A stretch of DNA of 64,000 nt, from positions 6,324,001-6,388,000 of the forward strand of contig NZ_CP065053.1 of assembly GCF_015689335.1 (NCBI RefSeq). The letters are read 5' to 3'. The notes below the pieces were generated by a model that saw only the letters and a list, made by a program, of their open reading frames with translations, ran no database searches and was not told the DNA's origin. Of this stretch, positions 28,316 to 37,265 are shown in pieces. The translations under genes were made by a program, and so were the position numbers. Position 1 is the stretch's first letter. Each line of letters starts with the position of its first letter. This DNA is from Massilia antarctica. GTDB taxonomy: Bacteria > Pseudomonadota > Gammaproteobacteria > Burkholderiales > Burkholderiaceae_D.

Positions 28316-28824
28316 TTACATTTTCTTGAACTTGCCCGTTTCGAGGAGTTGGTAGCGCTTGGTTCCATCCAGATCATAGCATGCATACTCTGCGTTCATA
28401 ATGCAGCCGTCTGTAAGCTGGTCGATGACCTTGCCATTTTTGATTGCCAAATAAGCGCCGCCGAACCGGTCACGCTCTTCGTTGTCCATCTGGTCGAAAT
28501 CATCAACCCGCACCAGCACTACATCCTTTAACGGTGGAAAAACCAAGAACAGCGGGTGCAGGCCATTTGCGAAGGGGTTATCATAGGCATCGTAGAATTT
28601 CGGACCGACTTTGATATATTTATGTGTGCCGATTAACTGAACCAAGGCGTCGGGATCGGTTTTTTTCGCCACGTACGGGTAGTACGCAGGACCGCATTTA
28701 TCGGTAGCTTGCGGCACTTTTTTTACAAATTTAATGCGATCTAAACATACTTCAAAGAATTTTCCGCCATCAAAAGGCAAGCGTGAGATTTTTTGTGTCA
28801 GTTTCACTTGGTCAGAAACGCCCC
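28316..28824 (-). pseudogene. 3' half of a candidate immunity gene, cut by ISL3 copy C
   Basis: The frame continues upstream to the IS edge (GVSDQVKLTQKISRLP) and ends YQLLETGKFKKM. It includes QATDKCGPAYYPYVAKK, NPFANGLHPLFLVFPPLKDV and AYLAIKNGKVIDQL, matching the last 160 or so residues of the intact protein at 30785. The N-terminal half with signal peptide is gone, so any product would stay in the cytoplasm. Confidence 0.85.
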
Positions 28825-30395
28825 GGCTCTATGACGTTTTCGGTGAAACTTGACGACCGTCGCGGTATCGCCTAATTGAAACCGACCGCTTCACGGCGGC
28901 CTGCAAGGGATTGTCGGGTAAATGAGCGAGTTTGGACATGCGCAGATAGGCGATAGCGATGAAGTTGGCGGCGGTCCGGAAGCCGCGCGCTGCTCGCTTG
29001 GCTTGCTGAAGCATGCCATTCATCGCTTCGACATAGGCGTTGCTGCGGCCATCGAGCATGCCGCGCACGATGCCTGGCAGGCGCTCGCGCAGCGTCAGCG
29101 CCAGTTTCTTGAACGGTTCGAGTCGGCTTCGGCGGGCCCACGATATCCAACGCTCCAGCGCCGCCTGCGCCGCTTCCGCGCTGTTGGCGGCCGCGGCGTG
29201 CCGATAGGTGTCCCGCAATGCTTCTTTCAGCCGCCACGCCCTTGCGGTCTTGAGCCGGGAACGCTGCAAGAGATACATCGTGTCGCGCTGGCGCGCCGTC
29301 CAGCTGTGCGCGTCGCGGCGCATGCCCCACATCAACGCACGGACGGTCTTGCGTTCGCTCCCCAAGGCGCTGCGAACGACGCGCGGATACTCCGCCATTT
29401 CCAGCTTGCGTACCTTGTCCATCGCATCGTTGGCCAAGGCGATCACGTGGAAACGGTCGAAACTGATCTGGGCCTGCGGCAATTGCTCGGTGACGCCTTT
29501 GATGTAGGCCTGGCCCATGTCCATGCAGACGTGCTCGATCCGCTGCGGCTGCCCGCCATGGGCGATCAGATCGGCCTTGAAAGCGACCACCGTCTCATGG
29601 TCGCGGCCTTCGGTGGCGAACAGCAGGCGCTTGGCATCCAGGTCGTGAACGACCGTCACGTACTGGTGGCCGCGCCGAAGGCTGGTTTCGTCGATTCCGA
29701 TGAGCTTCACCTCGCTCATGTCATCCTTGCCGCGCGCCACCGCGACGTAATGGCCGACGCTGCGCCACAGGCGATGCGCCGTCACACGCAGCAGCCGGGC
29801 GGTCTCGGCCACAGTCATTGTTTGGCACAAGGACATGGCCAGAGCCTCGAACAGCAGGGTGAAATGACTGCCAGGGCGCGACCATGGCACTTCGATGCGC
29901 GAGGTCTTTCCGCAGGAGCGGCAGCGCACGCGCGGTACTTCTGCGTGCACCCAAGCTTCAAATTGAAAGAAATCGAGGTGCCGCCAGCTGCGCTGCATGC
30001 GGCTGTGGATCTTCTGCGCCGGCGCCTTGCAGGCGGGGCAGGCCATTTCCTCGCTTTGATAGCGAACTTCAAAGTCGATCCGTTTCGCTCCCGTGTCGAG
30101 CTTCAATTCGCTCACCTCCCACGGGGCTTGCAAGCCCAGTGCGGTGGTGAACAGGGTTTCCATGCCAATACTCAAACTGCCCTCTCCAGCCGGAAACGCC
30201 AGCACGCCTGTTGTCCAAGGTCGCCGCCGCGGCCTGCCGCGTCGGCGGCCATGGACCAGCGTATGCGCCCTGCATGCCGTCAAGGGTGCGCTACGCCGGC
30301 ACGCGCGCAGCGCGCGCCGCCCTTGACCGCACTCCGGGACGGTAGAACCTCACAGCATAGCCGATGTCAAGTTTCACCGGAAACGTCATTGGGCC
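28825..30395 (-). mobile_element. ISL3 family insertion sequence, copy C
   Basis: Length 1571 bp with the same ends as copies A and B. The flanks AACGCCCC and CAGCTCTG differ, so no target duplication remains. This suggests recombination or an adjacent deletion after insertion. Very similar to copy A. Confidence 0.92.
28829..30163 (-). CDS. ISL3 family transposase (copy C)
   Basis: Intact 444-residue transposase starting METLFTTALGLQAPWEVSEL. The zinc-binding N-terminus, GIDETSLRRGHQYVTVVHD and CMDMGQAYIKGV are all present. The longer open frame upstream of METLF is not needed for family homology. It carries the full GACGGTCTTG sequence lost in copy A. Confidence 0.92.
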   Translation of the reverse strand: METLFTTALGLQAPWEVSELKLDTGAKRIDFEVRYQSEEMACPACKAPAQKIHSRMQRSWRHLDFFQFEAWVHAEVPRVRCRSCGKTSRIEVPWSRPGSHFTLLFEALAMSLCQTMTVAETARLLRVTAHRLWRSVGHYVAVARGKDDMSEVKLIGIDETSLRRGHQYVTVVHDLDAKRLLFATEGRDHETVVAFKADLIAHGGQPQRIEHVCMDMGQAYIKGVTEQLPQAQISFDRFHVIALANDAMDKVRKLEMAEYPRVVRSALGSERKTVRALMWGMRRDAHSWTARQRDTMYLLQRSRLKTARAWRLKEALRDTYRHAAAANSAEAAQAALERWISWARRSRLEPFKKLALTLRERLPGIVRGMLDGRSNAYVEAMNGMLQQAKRAARGFRTAANFIAIAYLRMSKLAHLPDNPLQAAVKRSVSIRRYRDGRQVSPKTS

Positions 30396-30556
30396 CAGCT
30401 CTGCATCCATTCTTCGATACGGACCCAGTCTAGAATGTGCACCAGCTTTTCCAATTTCGGCGTTAGCGCGCCGCAGTCGCGCCCCAGTTCCGGCATCAGT
30501 TCGTGCTGGAGCACATTCCAGCGTTGCAGTATCAGGTCGCGTCGGGTAGCATCCAT
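30396..30556 (-). pseudogene. N-terminal fragment of a transposase-like ORF
   Basis: MDATRRDLILQRWNVLQHEL, then CGALTPKLEKLVHILDWVRI, running into the ISL3 edge. The pattern is reminiscent of the start of an IS transposase but the family was not determined. GGGTGGGCGTTTTGATGTTG upstream may belong to the same lost element. Confidence 0.35.
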
Positions 30557-30633
30557 GGGGTGGGCGTTTTGATGTTGTCTTGAGAAACTACATCATGCCA
30601 GCAATGGGCGCCCACACCCTCCACATTCCCGCA

Positions 30634-30771
30634 TCACGCGATTAAATCCCCACACACGGCCAGTTTTGCAAGTTCCTCGAAGGAGAAGCGGCGCCCTGTC
30701 ATCGTCATAGTGCGATTTGGCATTACGTTAGCAACCAGGGCTTCGCACGCACGTCGGAGGCCGTCGTCCAT
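30634..30771 (-). CDS. small ORF of unknown status
   Basis: A 45-codon frame, MDDGLRRACEALVANVMPNR through TGRRFSFEELAKLAVCGDLI, starts 14 bases after the immunity stop. It looks protein-like but may be part of the decayed element next to it. No function is proposed. Confidence 0.3.
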   Translation of the reverse strand: MDDGLRRACEALVANVMPNRTMTMTGRRFSFEELAKLAVCGDLIA

Positions 30772-30784
30772 ATAATCGCGATGG

Positions 30785-31750
30785 CTAAAATTTCTTAAAC
30801 TTGCCGCTTTCTAGGAGTTGGTATTGTTTATTTCCACGCATATCCAGACAAGTGTACTCGAGATTCATCGTACATCCGTCGTCAAGCTGGTCAGTGATCT
30901 TCCCGTTTTTGATTGCGAGATAGCTACCGCCAAACCGCTCACGCTCCTCGTTCACGATTTTATCAAAGTCATCAACGCGCACCAACAGTACGTCTTTCAG
31001 AGGCGTAAATATCATAAATAACGGGTGCAATCCATTGGCAAATGGATTGTCGTAATACGCATATGGGCTGGAAGGATCCTTCACAAATCTATGCGTCCCA
31101 ATCAGCCGAACCAACGGATCGGTATCGGTCTTGGTAGCAATATATGGAAAATATGCAGGGCCACATTTATCAGTCGCCTGAGGTACGCCCTTAATCCACT
31201 TTATACGTTCAGCGCACGTTTCAAAAAAAGCAGTCGTATCCAACGGCAAGCGCGACAGTTTTTGACTCAAACTGATGGTATTTGCCCGCTCGCCGGGCTT
31301 CGCATCCTGCTTAACTCGCGTGTAAGCGTAGAAAATACTACTTGCCTGAATCAGCGCAAGTCGATCGCCGGAAACAAAAATCGACCCGGAAGGGAGAGTA
31401 CAGTCGGAATCACGAAATGTATAATATGTCTTCAGTTGTGACATATCGATTCCAAGCCGACGCCTCATAAAACTATATACCATCTGGCTCGACTGCCTCT
31501 CCTTGATCAACCCCTGAAAAGCGATATCAAACCGATATTCCTTCTGCTCTAGCGTTCCTTTGCAGGCGCCAAGCATCATTGACTCATTGACAATCTTCAG
31601 ATCGTCGTATTTATTTTTAATAATATCTTCATTGGAGCCAAAATATTCCGCGGACTTATCTCGTCTCCATGTTCCCGATACTTCATCGGCGTGCACTGGA
31701 AGGCCAAACAAAGCAAATAGCATTAAACCAAAAAATTTGAAAAACCGCAT
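30785..31750 (-). CDS. exported candidate immunity protein, module 1
   Basis: Protein of 321 residues. The signal peptide MRFFKFFGLMLFALFGLPVHA places it in the periplasm. Mature landmarks are SGTWRRDKSAEYFG, QATDKCGPAYFPYIATK, NPFANGLHPLFMIFTPLKDV, LLVRVDDFDKIVNEERERFG and SYLAIKNGKITDQL; several conserved Cys could form disulfides. The ATG lies 11 bases after the effector stop. Because the upstream effector carries periplasm-acting peptidase and lysozyme domains and family members always follow such genes in this window, an immunity role is inferred. No known immunity family was recognised. Confidence 0.75.
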   Translation of the reverse strand: MRFFKFFGLMLFALFGLPVHADEVSGTWRRDKSAEYFGSNEDIIKNKYDDLKIVNESMMLGACKGTLEQKEYRFDIAFQGLIKERQSSQMVYSFMRRRLGIDMSQLKTYYTFRDSDCTLPSGSIFVSGDRLALIQASSIFYAYTRVKQDAKPGERANTISLSQKLSRLPLDTTAFFETCAERIKWIKGVPQATDKCGPAYFPYIATKTDTDPLVRLIGTHRFVKDPSSPYAYYDNPFANGLHPLFMIFTPLKDVLLVRVDDFDKIVNEERERFGGSYLAIKNGKITDQLDDGCTMNLEYTCLDMRGNKQYQLLESGKFKKF

Positions 31751-31761
31751 AATTCACCTTA

Positions 31762-34023
31762 TCAATGAGTCGAATCGTAAATATTGTGTAAAAACAAGTT
31801 TACCTCTGACTTTCTTCGCTTAAGCAATCCCTTATCGCCGCCGCTGGTAATATCAGAAAATTCTGCGGTGCACTCTACATACTGCGAAGTATTTAACTTA
31901 TTGAACAGCTTAGGAAATTTTTTAGGGCGACCCGCGTTAAAAATCAAACTAAGCAGGGCATCATATTCATGCTGGTACATCGGTACCTTCACAGCATTTT
32001 GAACTTGACCGATTGCCTCTTGCATGTCGGAAAGCAACAACTCCAATCCTTCCTTTTCGGAAAGAACTACATTTTTATATTTCTCATATTTAGGATCGCG
32101 CTCAGCAGCCAAAGCTTCGCATGTCTTATTGCCGATAAGGTGACCAATCCCAATCGTGCAATTTTTCTTGTTGTCGTTATATGCGCTTTCTTTAAACTTC
32201 TCCCACCCGATAATAAAATCGAAGAGCTTTTTCGACGGCTTCAATGACAATATCGGAAGCCGGTCGGTTTTTACTGCGGGAGGTCTAGGCGGTATGCCAC
32301 CGCAGTTTTTCAAGCCGAAACGGCTTTCGAGCTCCACCATGCGCATTAAAGTGTCACCGTTGGCGCCCTCAGTCGTCCTGGTAAAAAAACGCGTGTCCAG
32401 GTATTGTGCGGCAATCCCGGTGATGTCGACATGGACCCAGCTGAACGCTCCCTGGTCGCCGTTTGCGAATACACGAGGCTCTAGCCAAGCAGCGTTTGGA
32501 ACGCGCGGCCCCAGCTTCGCGCCGAGCCTCTTGATAAAAACATCCCGCCGCAGGTTATCGATATCACTACCTTCGCAACGAGTAGTGGAGTTTCCTTTGA
32601 AGTACTGCAAGTCCAAAGCAAGTCCCATGTGGTTAACCGTTTTCCGATTATTTTGTCGGACGTTTTCATGCCAACAACGATAGGCCGAGGCAACACGACA
32701 AAATCTATAACCCAGTGCCTTATCCGTTTTACTGATATAAAAAAGAGCTGCACGAGCAATCCAAATAATTCCACGGTGCATACCCGGGTGCTCCACCCCA
32801 ACAATAACATGCCCTGCCCGACGAATCCCGGTTGTAGATGAATCGCGCAACCCGGTGCCGAACCCCGTACACGTTCCGCAGGGGCATCTCATCGCATTAA
32901 CGTTAATCGTATACTCCTGTCGGAACTGGTCGAGCGCCCGAACAACAGCGCCACAGACTCTTCCGGTTTCTGCGACTCCCATAAAATCTCGTTGAAATTG
33001 TTTCACTGCCGCTTCGGTAGCGGCCGTGAACTTACTTAACGGTGCCGGGCTGCTGACCGTGCCTCCAAACCCCATCAAGCGCAGGTTAATTTCTTCAACG
33101 ATCACTCCGGTATCGCCCAGCTTGATGCACCCAGTCTGGTCGCACTGCATGTTAACCGTCGCTTTGGGCGTACCATTCTCCCCCCGATCATCTACCTTCT
33201 TCGTCGGAACCGGTCCGCTTATCGGGACACCATTCGGCGAAGGACCGGATGGTTGTGCAGGTGTCGGTAGAGGTGCGGGCGCTTTCGTTGGGGGAGCCTG
33301 CGCTGGCGACGGCGGGTGAGCCGGGGCTGGAGCTGGAGCTGGAGCTGGAGCTGGAGCTGCAGCTGATGCCGATGCAGGCGCTTGCCTCTGCTCAGCGTTA
33401 GGGGCGGGTGCAGGTTTCTGAGCCGGTGCTGGCTGTGGAGCCCGAGTCGGGCCGTGAGCCGGAACCGGAGCCTGAGCCTGAGCCTGAGCCGGGGTGGACG
33501 TCGGCGTAGGGGCGCTCCCACCTGCACCGTTTTTTTCGAGCGGCACTTTAAGCACTTGGTCAATATGGATAATCGATTCAAGTTCGATGCCGTTCATCCG
33601 CGCCAGGATCTCGGCACTGGTGTGGTACTTGATCGCAATCCTGCCCAGCGTTTCGCCCTTTTTCACCGTGTGCGTCTTACGCTGGTACTGACCCGGTGGC
33701 CCTTTGGATTTTTCAAGCGGAATTTCCTCCTTGACCTTCCCGCTCACGACTTTGACCTTGAAATTTTCATTCCATGGATACAGCGTCTTGATTTGCTTCA
33801 TTTCTTCGCTGGCAAAGCGCTCGACGTGCACCGTCAATTCGGCGCCGACGCGCGAGGTGAAGCATGCGATCTGCCCTTTGCCGTCGGTCACACCCTTGGC
33901 AACAATCTTCTGCCCTTCGCGGATCTGATACTTCAGTCCCTCGATGCTCTTGCCTAAAGGATCGAGCAATTTCACCCTGACTTGACTGATGATGTCGTCA
34001 GGCGTTGTATCCGGATTTTTCAT
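31762..34023 (-). CDS. bifunctional T6SS peptidoglycan-hydrolase effector (LysM/PGB/M15/GH24)
   Basis: Intact effector of 753 residues with no signal peptide. Residues 14-105 form a beta-sandwich-like domain (VRVKLLDPLGKSIEGLKYQI, KIVAKGVTDGKG). LysM is at about 128-172 (HTVKKGETLGRIAIKYHTSA). A Pro/Ala linker precedes a PG-binding domain (LGDTGVIVEEINLRLMGFGG, about 300-365). The M15-like part has VNHMGLALDLQY and WVHVDITG, which fit the SxHxxGxAxD and HxD zinc motifs. The C-terminal GH24 lysozyme has WEKFKESAYND and CTIGIGHL, giving Glu, Asp (+9) and Thr (+15) spaced as in T4 lysozyme. It lies 10 bases after vgrG and before the immunity gene. Delivery on the VgrG tip to cut both peptide and glycan parts of peptidoglycan is inferred. 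Confidence 0.85.
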   Translation of the reverse strand: MKNPDTTPDDIISQVRVKLLDPLGKSIEGLKYQIREGQKIVAKGVTDGKGQIACFTSRVGAELTVHVERFASEEMKQIKTLYPWNENFKVKVVSGKVKEEIPLEKSKGPPGQYQRKTHTVKKGETLGRIAIKYHTSAEILARMNGIELESIIHIDQVLKVPLEKNGAGGSAPTPTSTPAQAQAQAPVPAHGPTRAPQPAPAQKPAPAPNAEQRQAPASASAAAPAPAPAPAPAPAHPPSPAQAPPTKAPAPLPTPAQPSGPSPNGVPISGPVPTKKVDDRGENGTPKATVNMQCDQTGCIKLGDTGVIVEEINLRLMGFGGTVSSPAPLSKFTAATEAAVKQFQRDFMGVAETGRVCGAVVRALDQFRQEYTINVNAMRCPCGTCTGFGTGLRDSSTTGIRRAGHVIVGVEHPGMHRGIIWIARAALFYISKTDKALGYRFCRVASAYRCWHENVRQNNRKTVNHMGLALDLQYFKGNSTTRCEGSDIDNLRRDVFIKRLGAKLGPRVPNAAWLEPRVFANGDQGAFSWVHVDITGIAAQYLDTRFFTRTTEGANGDTLMRMVELESRFGLKNCGGIPPRPPAVKTDRLPILSLKPSKKLFDFIIGWEKFKESAYNDNKKNCTIGIGHLIGNKTCEALAAERDPKYEKYKNVVLSEKEGLELLLSDMQEAIGQVQNAVKVPMYQHEYDALLSLIFNAGRPKKFPKLFNKLNTSQYVECTAEFSDITSGGDKGLLKRRKSEVNLFLHNIYDSTH
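33326..33367 (-). repeat. 6-bp coding repeat in the effector linker
   Basis: Five perfect GCTGGA units and two variants (plus-strand reading) encode a PAPAPAPAP run in the flexible linker. Related hexamer repeats (GAGCCT) follow near 33468-33490. Confidence 0.85.
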
Positions 34024-34033
34024 GTTTCGGTTC

Positions 34034-37000
34034 TTACTCTGGCTTCACGTTGGTATCGTCACTGTCGTCACTATTTTCACCGTCGTCGGTATCGTCCGTA
34101 TCGACAGCTGTTGGCTCATGGGTCTGGTCTTCATCGTCGTCATAGTCGTAGATGAGATCCCATTCATCGAGCGTCTGACCGGTCAATATCTCGATCTTCT
34201 CGCCCACTTTCGCGTAAATCTGGACCGAGCGGCCATGTTCATCCAGGGTTCCCTCCAGCACACGCTTGTTGGGCAGACGCGCGGCGTAACGAATATCGCC
34301 GAATTCGTGCAGCACGAACAGATCGTGGATGTCAAGCCGGTTGCTCAAGTCCTCGGGTGGATTGGCCACCGGCAGTTTAGGCATAGGATAACCCGCCCCA
34401 CCCGGCCCGGTGAAATCCTTGATCCCCGCGTAAATAAAGATCGAGCCGCCGCACTGCACCGTGATATTCCCGCCGGCGATGGTGATGTTGGCCCCGCCCG
34501 CCGTCGTCAGGCTGATGCTGGTCGCCGCCGCCCAGTCGATATGCGCATTCGCACTGATGATGTCGACATCGTTGCGCGCGCGCACCTTGATTTCGTCGGA
34601 CTGCGCCTGCACATCGATATCGTCCTGCGCCGCGATCAGTTGCAGGCCGATATTGTCCTGGCCCGGCTGGATCAGCCCGCCCACCATGCCGATCGCCTGG
34701 CTGCTGTGTACGCGCAGCTGGCCGCCGGTGACGTACTGGGAATCCTGTCCACTCATCAGCGATACGCTTTCGCCATTGGCCAGCTGCAAATCCCCCGCCG
34801 CCGCCACGCCCAGCCCGCCGCGCGCCGCCACCTTGATGATCGGGTCGGCCACGTGCGGCACCGTGCCCTTGTCCGGCGCGGTGCTGCGTCCGCTCGATCC
34901 GCCCACGGCGCCAGGCTGGCTGCCATCGCCGACCATGCCGGCCACCGCCGCCAGCATCGCCTTGAGCGGCGCCGTTTCCTTGTCCATCACGCTCTTGTCC
35001 GCCGCCGACGAGCCGCCATGCACGCCGAAGCCGATGCTCTGGTGCGCCATGGCTCCCTTGGCATAGGTCTCGCCCAGTTTCACGGCATGCTTGAGCATGG
35101 CGATGCCGGCCGCGTTGTCGCCGGCCGGGTCGCGCTCCGGTGCCGCGTGCGCCAGCCGGTAGCTGCTCACCAGCAGGCCGGAACGGGCGCGCACCGCGCC
35201 GTAGGCATCGGTGCGCAGCTCGGCCCCGCTGCCGCGCAGGCTGCCACGGAAGTTGTCGGCGTTGTGCACCAGGTGGCCAAGATTGAGTTCGCTCGCCGCG
35301 TGGCTGCTCTTGAGCTGGATGCGGCCTTGCGTATCGGTATCGTCGAACAGCAGCTGGTTGTAACCGGGTCCGCCGAATTCCTTGCTGCGCACGCCCCACT
35401 GGGCCGCGCTGTTGCGGTGGCCGGCGCTGGTGTTGGAGGCCCCGTGCCACAGCGGACTATGCCCGCCGGCCAGGTTGCCCTGGGCCGAGGTGGCGTGGTC
35501 GTGCGCCGGGTGGAAGCGCTGCGGCTCGCTCTCGCCGCCCATGTCGCCGCCCGGGGTGGGCGCAATCCCGCCTTCGCCCTGGCCGTTGTACAGGGCGCCT
35601 ACGATCAGCGGCCGGTCGATGTCGTTTTCGATGAACTGGACCAGCACTTCCTGGCCGATGCGCGGCAGGAACTGCAGGCCCATGCCGCCCCCCGCCGAAC
35701 GCTGGGCGACCCGCACCCAGCAGGTGGCATCGGCCTCGCTCTGCCAGTGGTAGCGGATGCGCACCCGGCCCAGCTTGTCGCAATACAGTTCGTCGGCGCC
35801 GTGCGGGCGGTCGTTGCCGTCCGCACCGATCACGATGGCGCTTTGCGCGCCCGGCGCGGTCGGGCGCGGATGGCTGCGCGCATCGCTGCCGGGCAGTTCC
35901 GGGCGCCACGTGGTTTCGCTGGCGATCGCCTCGAAGCAATTGGCGTAGCCCGACTTGCGCGCCTCGGCGATGGCCAGCGCGAAATCCTCAGGACGGCTGT
36001 CGATGCGCTCTTGCAGCAATTCCGGAATCGGGCCGAACAATTCGGCCAGCGCTTGCTGGGCCGGCGACGGCAGGTTGTTCACGCCCACGCTCAGCACGCG
36101 CAAGATGGTGTATGCGGGCGGCGAATCGCCATGCTGCTGCAGCGGGCCGTTGAGGATGGTCATGCGGGTGCCGGCGCGCAAGGTGCGCACCGTCGAGCGT
36201 CCGCGCCACAGTGCGCTGCGCGCCTCGCGCGCCTGCATCTGCAGGTCGGCGTAGCGGCGCGCCTGCGCCGCGTTGGTGTAGGCATACTGGCCGGGATGGT
36301 CGAAATTTTCCAGCGCCGGCAGCTTGCTGCCGCTGAGCAGGCGCGACGGCGAATGCGCCGCCACCACCTGCTTGGCCTTGTAGTCGTAGCTCAGCACGGT
36401 CGAGAGGGTCGCCACCACCCTGCGCTGCGCCTGCAAGGCTTGCACCGTATCTTGCTGCTCGCCGGAGCGCACCGCATGGAAGCGGATGCCGCCGGCGGCG
36501 GCGCTGCTGATATCGTCGGGCACGCCGCTGCGGTCGCGGCTGTCGGCGAACAGCACCATTTCCGGCCCATCGCCATCCTGGTCGAAGCGCCACGCCAATC
36601 CTTCCTCGCTCAGCAGGCGCAGGACGAAATCGAGGTCGGTCTCGCGGTACTGGCAGCAATAGCTGCGCGCCACGGCATACTCCATGAACGGGCCGGCTTC
36701 CTCGCTCCAGCGCCAGCGCGCCAGCGGCATGTAGGCCGCGAACACCTGGTCGACGATGGCGATGACCGACTGGTCTTGCCAGACACGGCTGTTGCGCACC
36801 TGGCTCAGACGCCAGACCCAGGGCGACAGGCGCACCCGGTAACGCGCCAGTCCGCCCTCGCTGCCGAGCATCGCCGCCTCGGTCACGTCGCCCGCGAACA
36901 CCACGCGCTTGCCGTCGGCCAGGGTGACGTCGAGCTTGCCCGCCTGGCCCAGCAACGCGGGCAGCGCCACATGCGCATCGGTCGACACCACGATTACGTC

Positions 37001-37177
37001 GCGCCCGCCGATCCCCTGCACCGCATCGTCGGCGGCAAACGCTTCGACCAGCAAGCCGCCCGAACCCAGGTCGGCCTTGCCATCGCCGATGGTCAGGCCG
37101 TACAGGCGCGAGTCACTGGAAAATCTGGCCAGCACGGCCATCACCTGTTCGGTCAGTACGGAACGGTCAACACTCAT
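34034..37177 (-). CDS. vgrG: VgrG spike protein of the T6SS (module 1)
   Basis: T6SS tip protein of 1047 residues. The gp27-like part occupies about 1-440 (LYGLTIGDGKADLGSGGLLV, VRLSPWVWRLSQVRNSRVWQ, QYRETDLDFVLRLLSEEGLAW). The gp5/OB fold is at about 470-545 (CWVRVAQRSAGGGMGLQFLP, FIENDIDRPLIVGALYNGQG), and a DUF2345 beta-helix extension at about 700-925. A distinct tail follows, ending in an acidic stretch (YDYDDDEDQ...DDSDDTNVKPE). The tail probably binds the LysM effector encoded 10 bases downstream. Codons 480-930 are nearly identical to the truncated copy at 26.6-28.3 kb. A candidate promoter and a 5' hairpin lie upstream. Confidence 0.95.
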   Translation of the reverse strand: MSVDRSVLTEQVMAVLARFSSDSRLYGLTIGDGKADLGSGGLLVEAFAADDAVQGIGGRDVIVVSTDAHVALPALLGQAGKLDVTLADGKRVVFAGDVTEAAMLGSEGGLARYRVRLSPWVWRLSQVRNSRVWQDQSVIAIVDQVFAAYMPLARWRWSEEAGPFMEYAVARSYCCQYRETDLDFVLRLLSEEGLAWRFDQDGDGPEMVLFADSRDRSGVPDDISSAAAGGIRFHAVRSGEQQDTVQALQAQRRVVATLSTVLSYDYKAKQVVAAHSPSRLLSGSKLPALENFDHPGQYAYTNAAQARRYADLQMQAREARSALWRGRSTVRTLRAGTRMTILNGPLQQHGDSPPAYTILRVLSVGVNNLPSPAQQALAELFGPIPELLQERIDSRPEDFALAIAEARKSGYANCFEAIASETTWRPELPGSDARSHPRPTAPGAQSAIVIGADGNDRPHGADELYCDKLGRVRIRYHWQSEADATCWVRVAQRSAGGGMGLQFLPRIGQEVLVQFIENDIDRPLIVGALYNGQGEGGIAPTPGGDMGGESEPQRFHPAHDHATSAQGNLAGGHSPLWHGASNTSAGHRNSAAQWGVRSKEFGGPGYNQLLFDDTDTQGRIQLKSSHAASELNLGHLVHNADNFRGSLRGSGAELRTDAYGAVRARSGLLVSSYRLAHAAPERDPAGDNAAGIAMLKHAVKLGETYAKGAMAHQSIGFGVHGGSSAADKSVMDKETAPLKAMLAAVAGMVGDGSQPGAVGGSSGRSTAPDKGTVPHVADPIIKVAARGGLGVAAAGDLQLANGESVSLMSGQDSQYVTGGQLRVHSSQAIGMVGGLIQPGQDNIGLQLIAAQDDIDVQAQSDEIKVRARNDVDIISANAHIDWAAATSISLTTAGGANITIAGGNITVQCGGSIFIYAGIKDFTGPGGAGYPMPKLPVANPPEDLSNRLDIHDLFVLHEFGDIRYAARLPNKRVLEGTLDEHGRSVQIYAKVGEKIEILTGQTLDEWDLIYDYDDDEDQTHEPTAVDTDDTDDGENSDDSDDTNVKPE

Positions 37178-37214
37178 GGCCGCGCGCCAACCGGCACTGC
37201 GGGCCCCTGCTGCT

Positions 37215-37233
37215 GCAGGGCGTCATGCCCTGC
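37215..37233. promoter_or_regulatory. hairpin in the vgrG leader
   Basis: GCAGGGC and GCCCTGC enclose GTCAT as a perfect 7-bp stem about 38 bases before the vgrG start. There is no T-run, so a leader structure is more likely than a terminator. Confidence 0.5.
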
Positions 37234-37265
37234 CTGAACACTGGAAATGGAAAACATCATTACTG

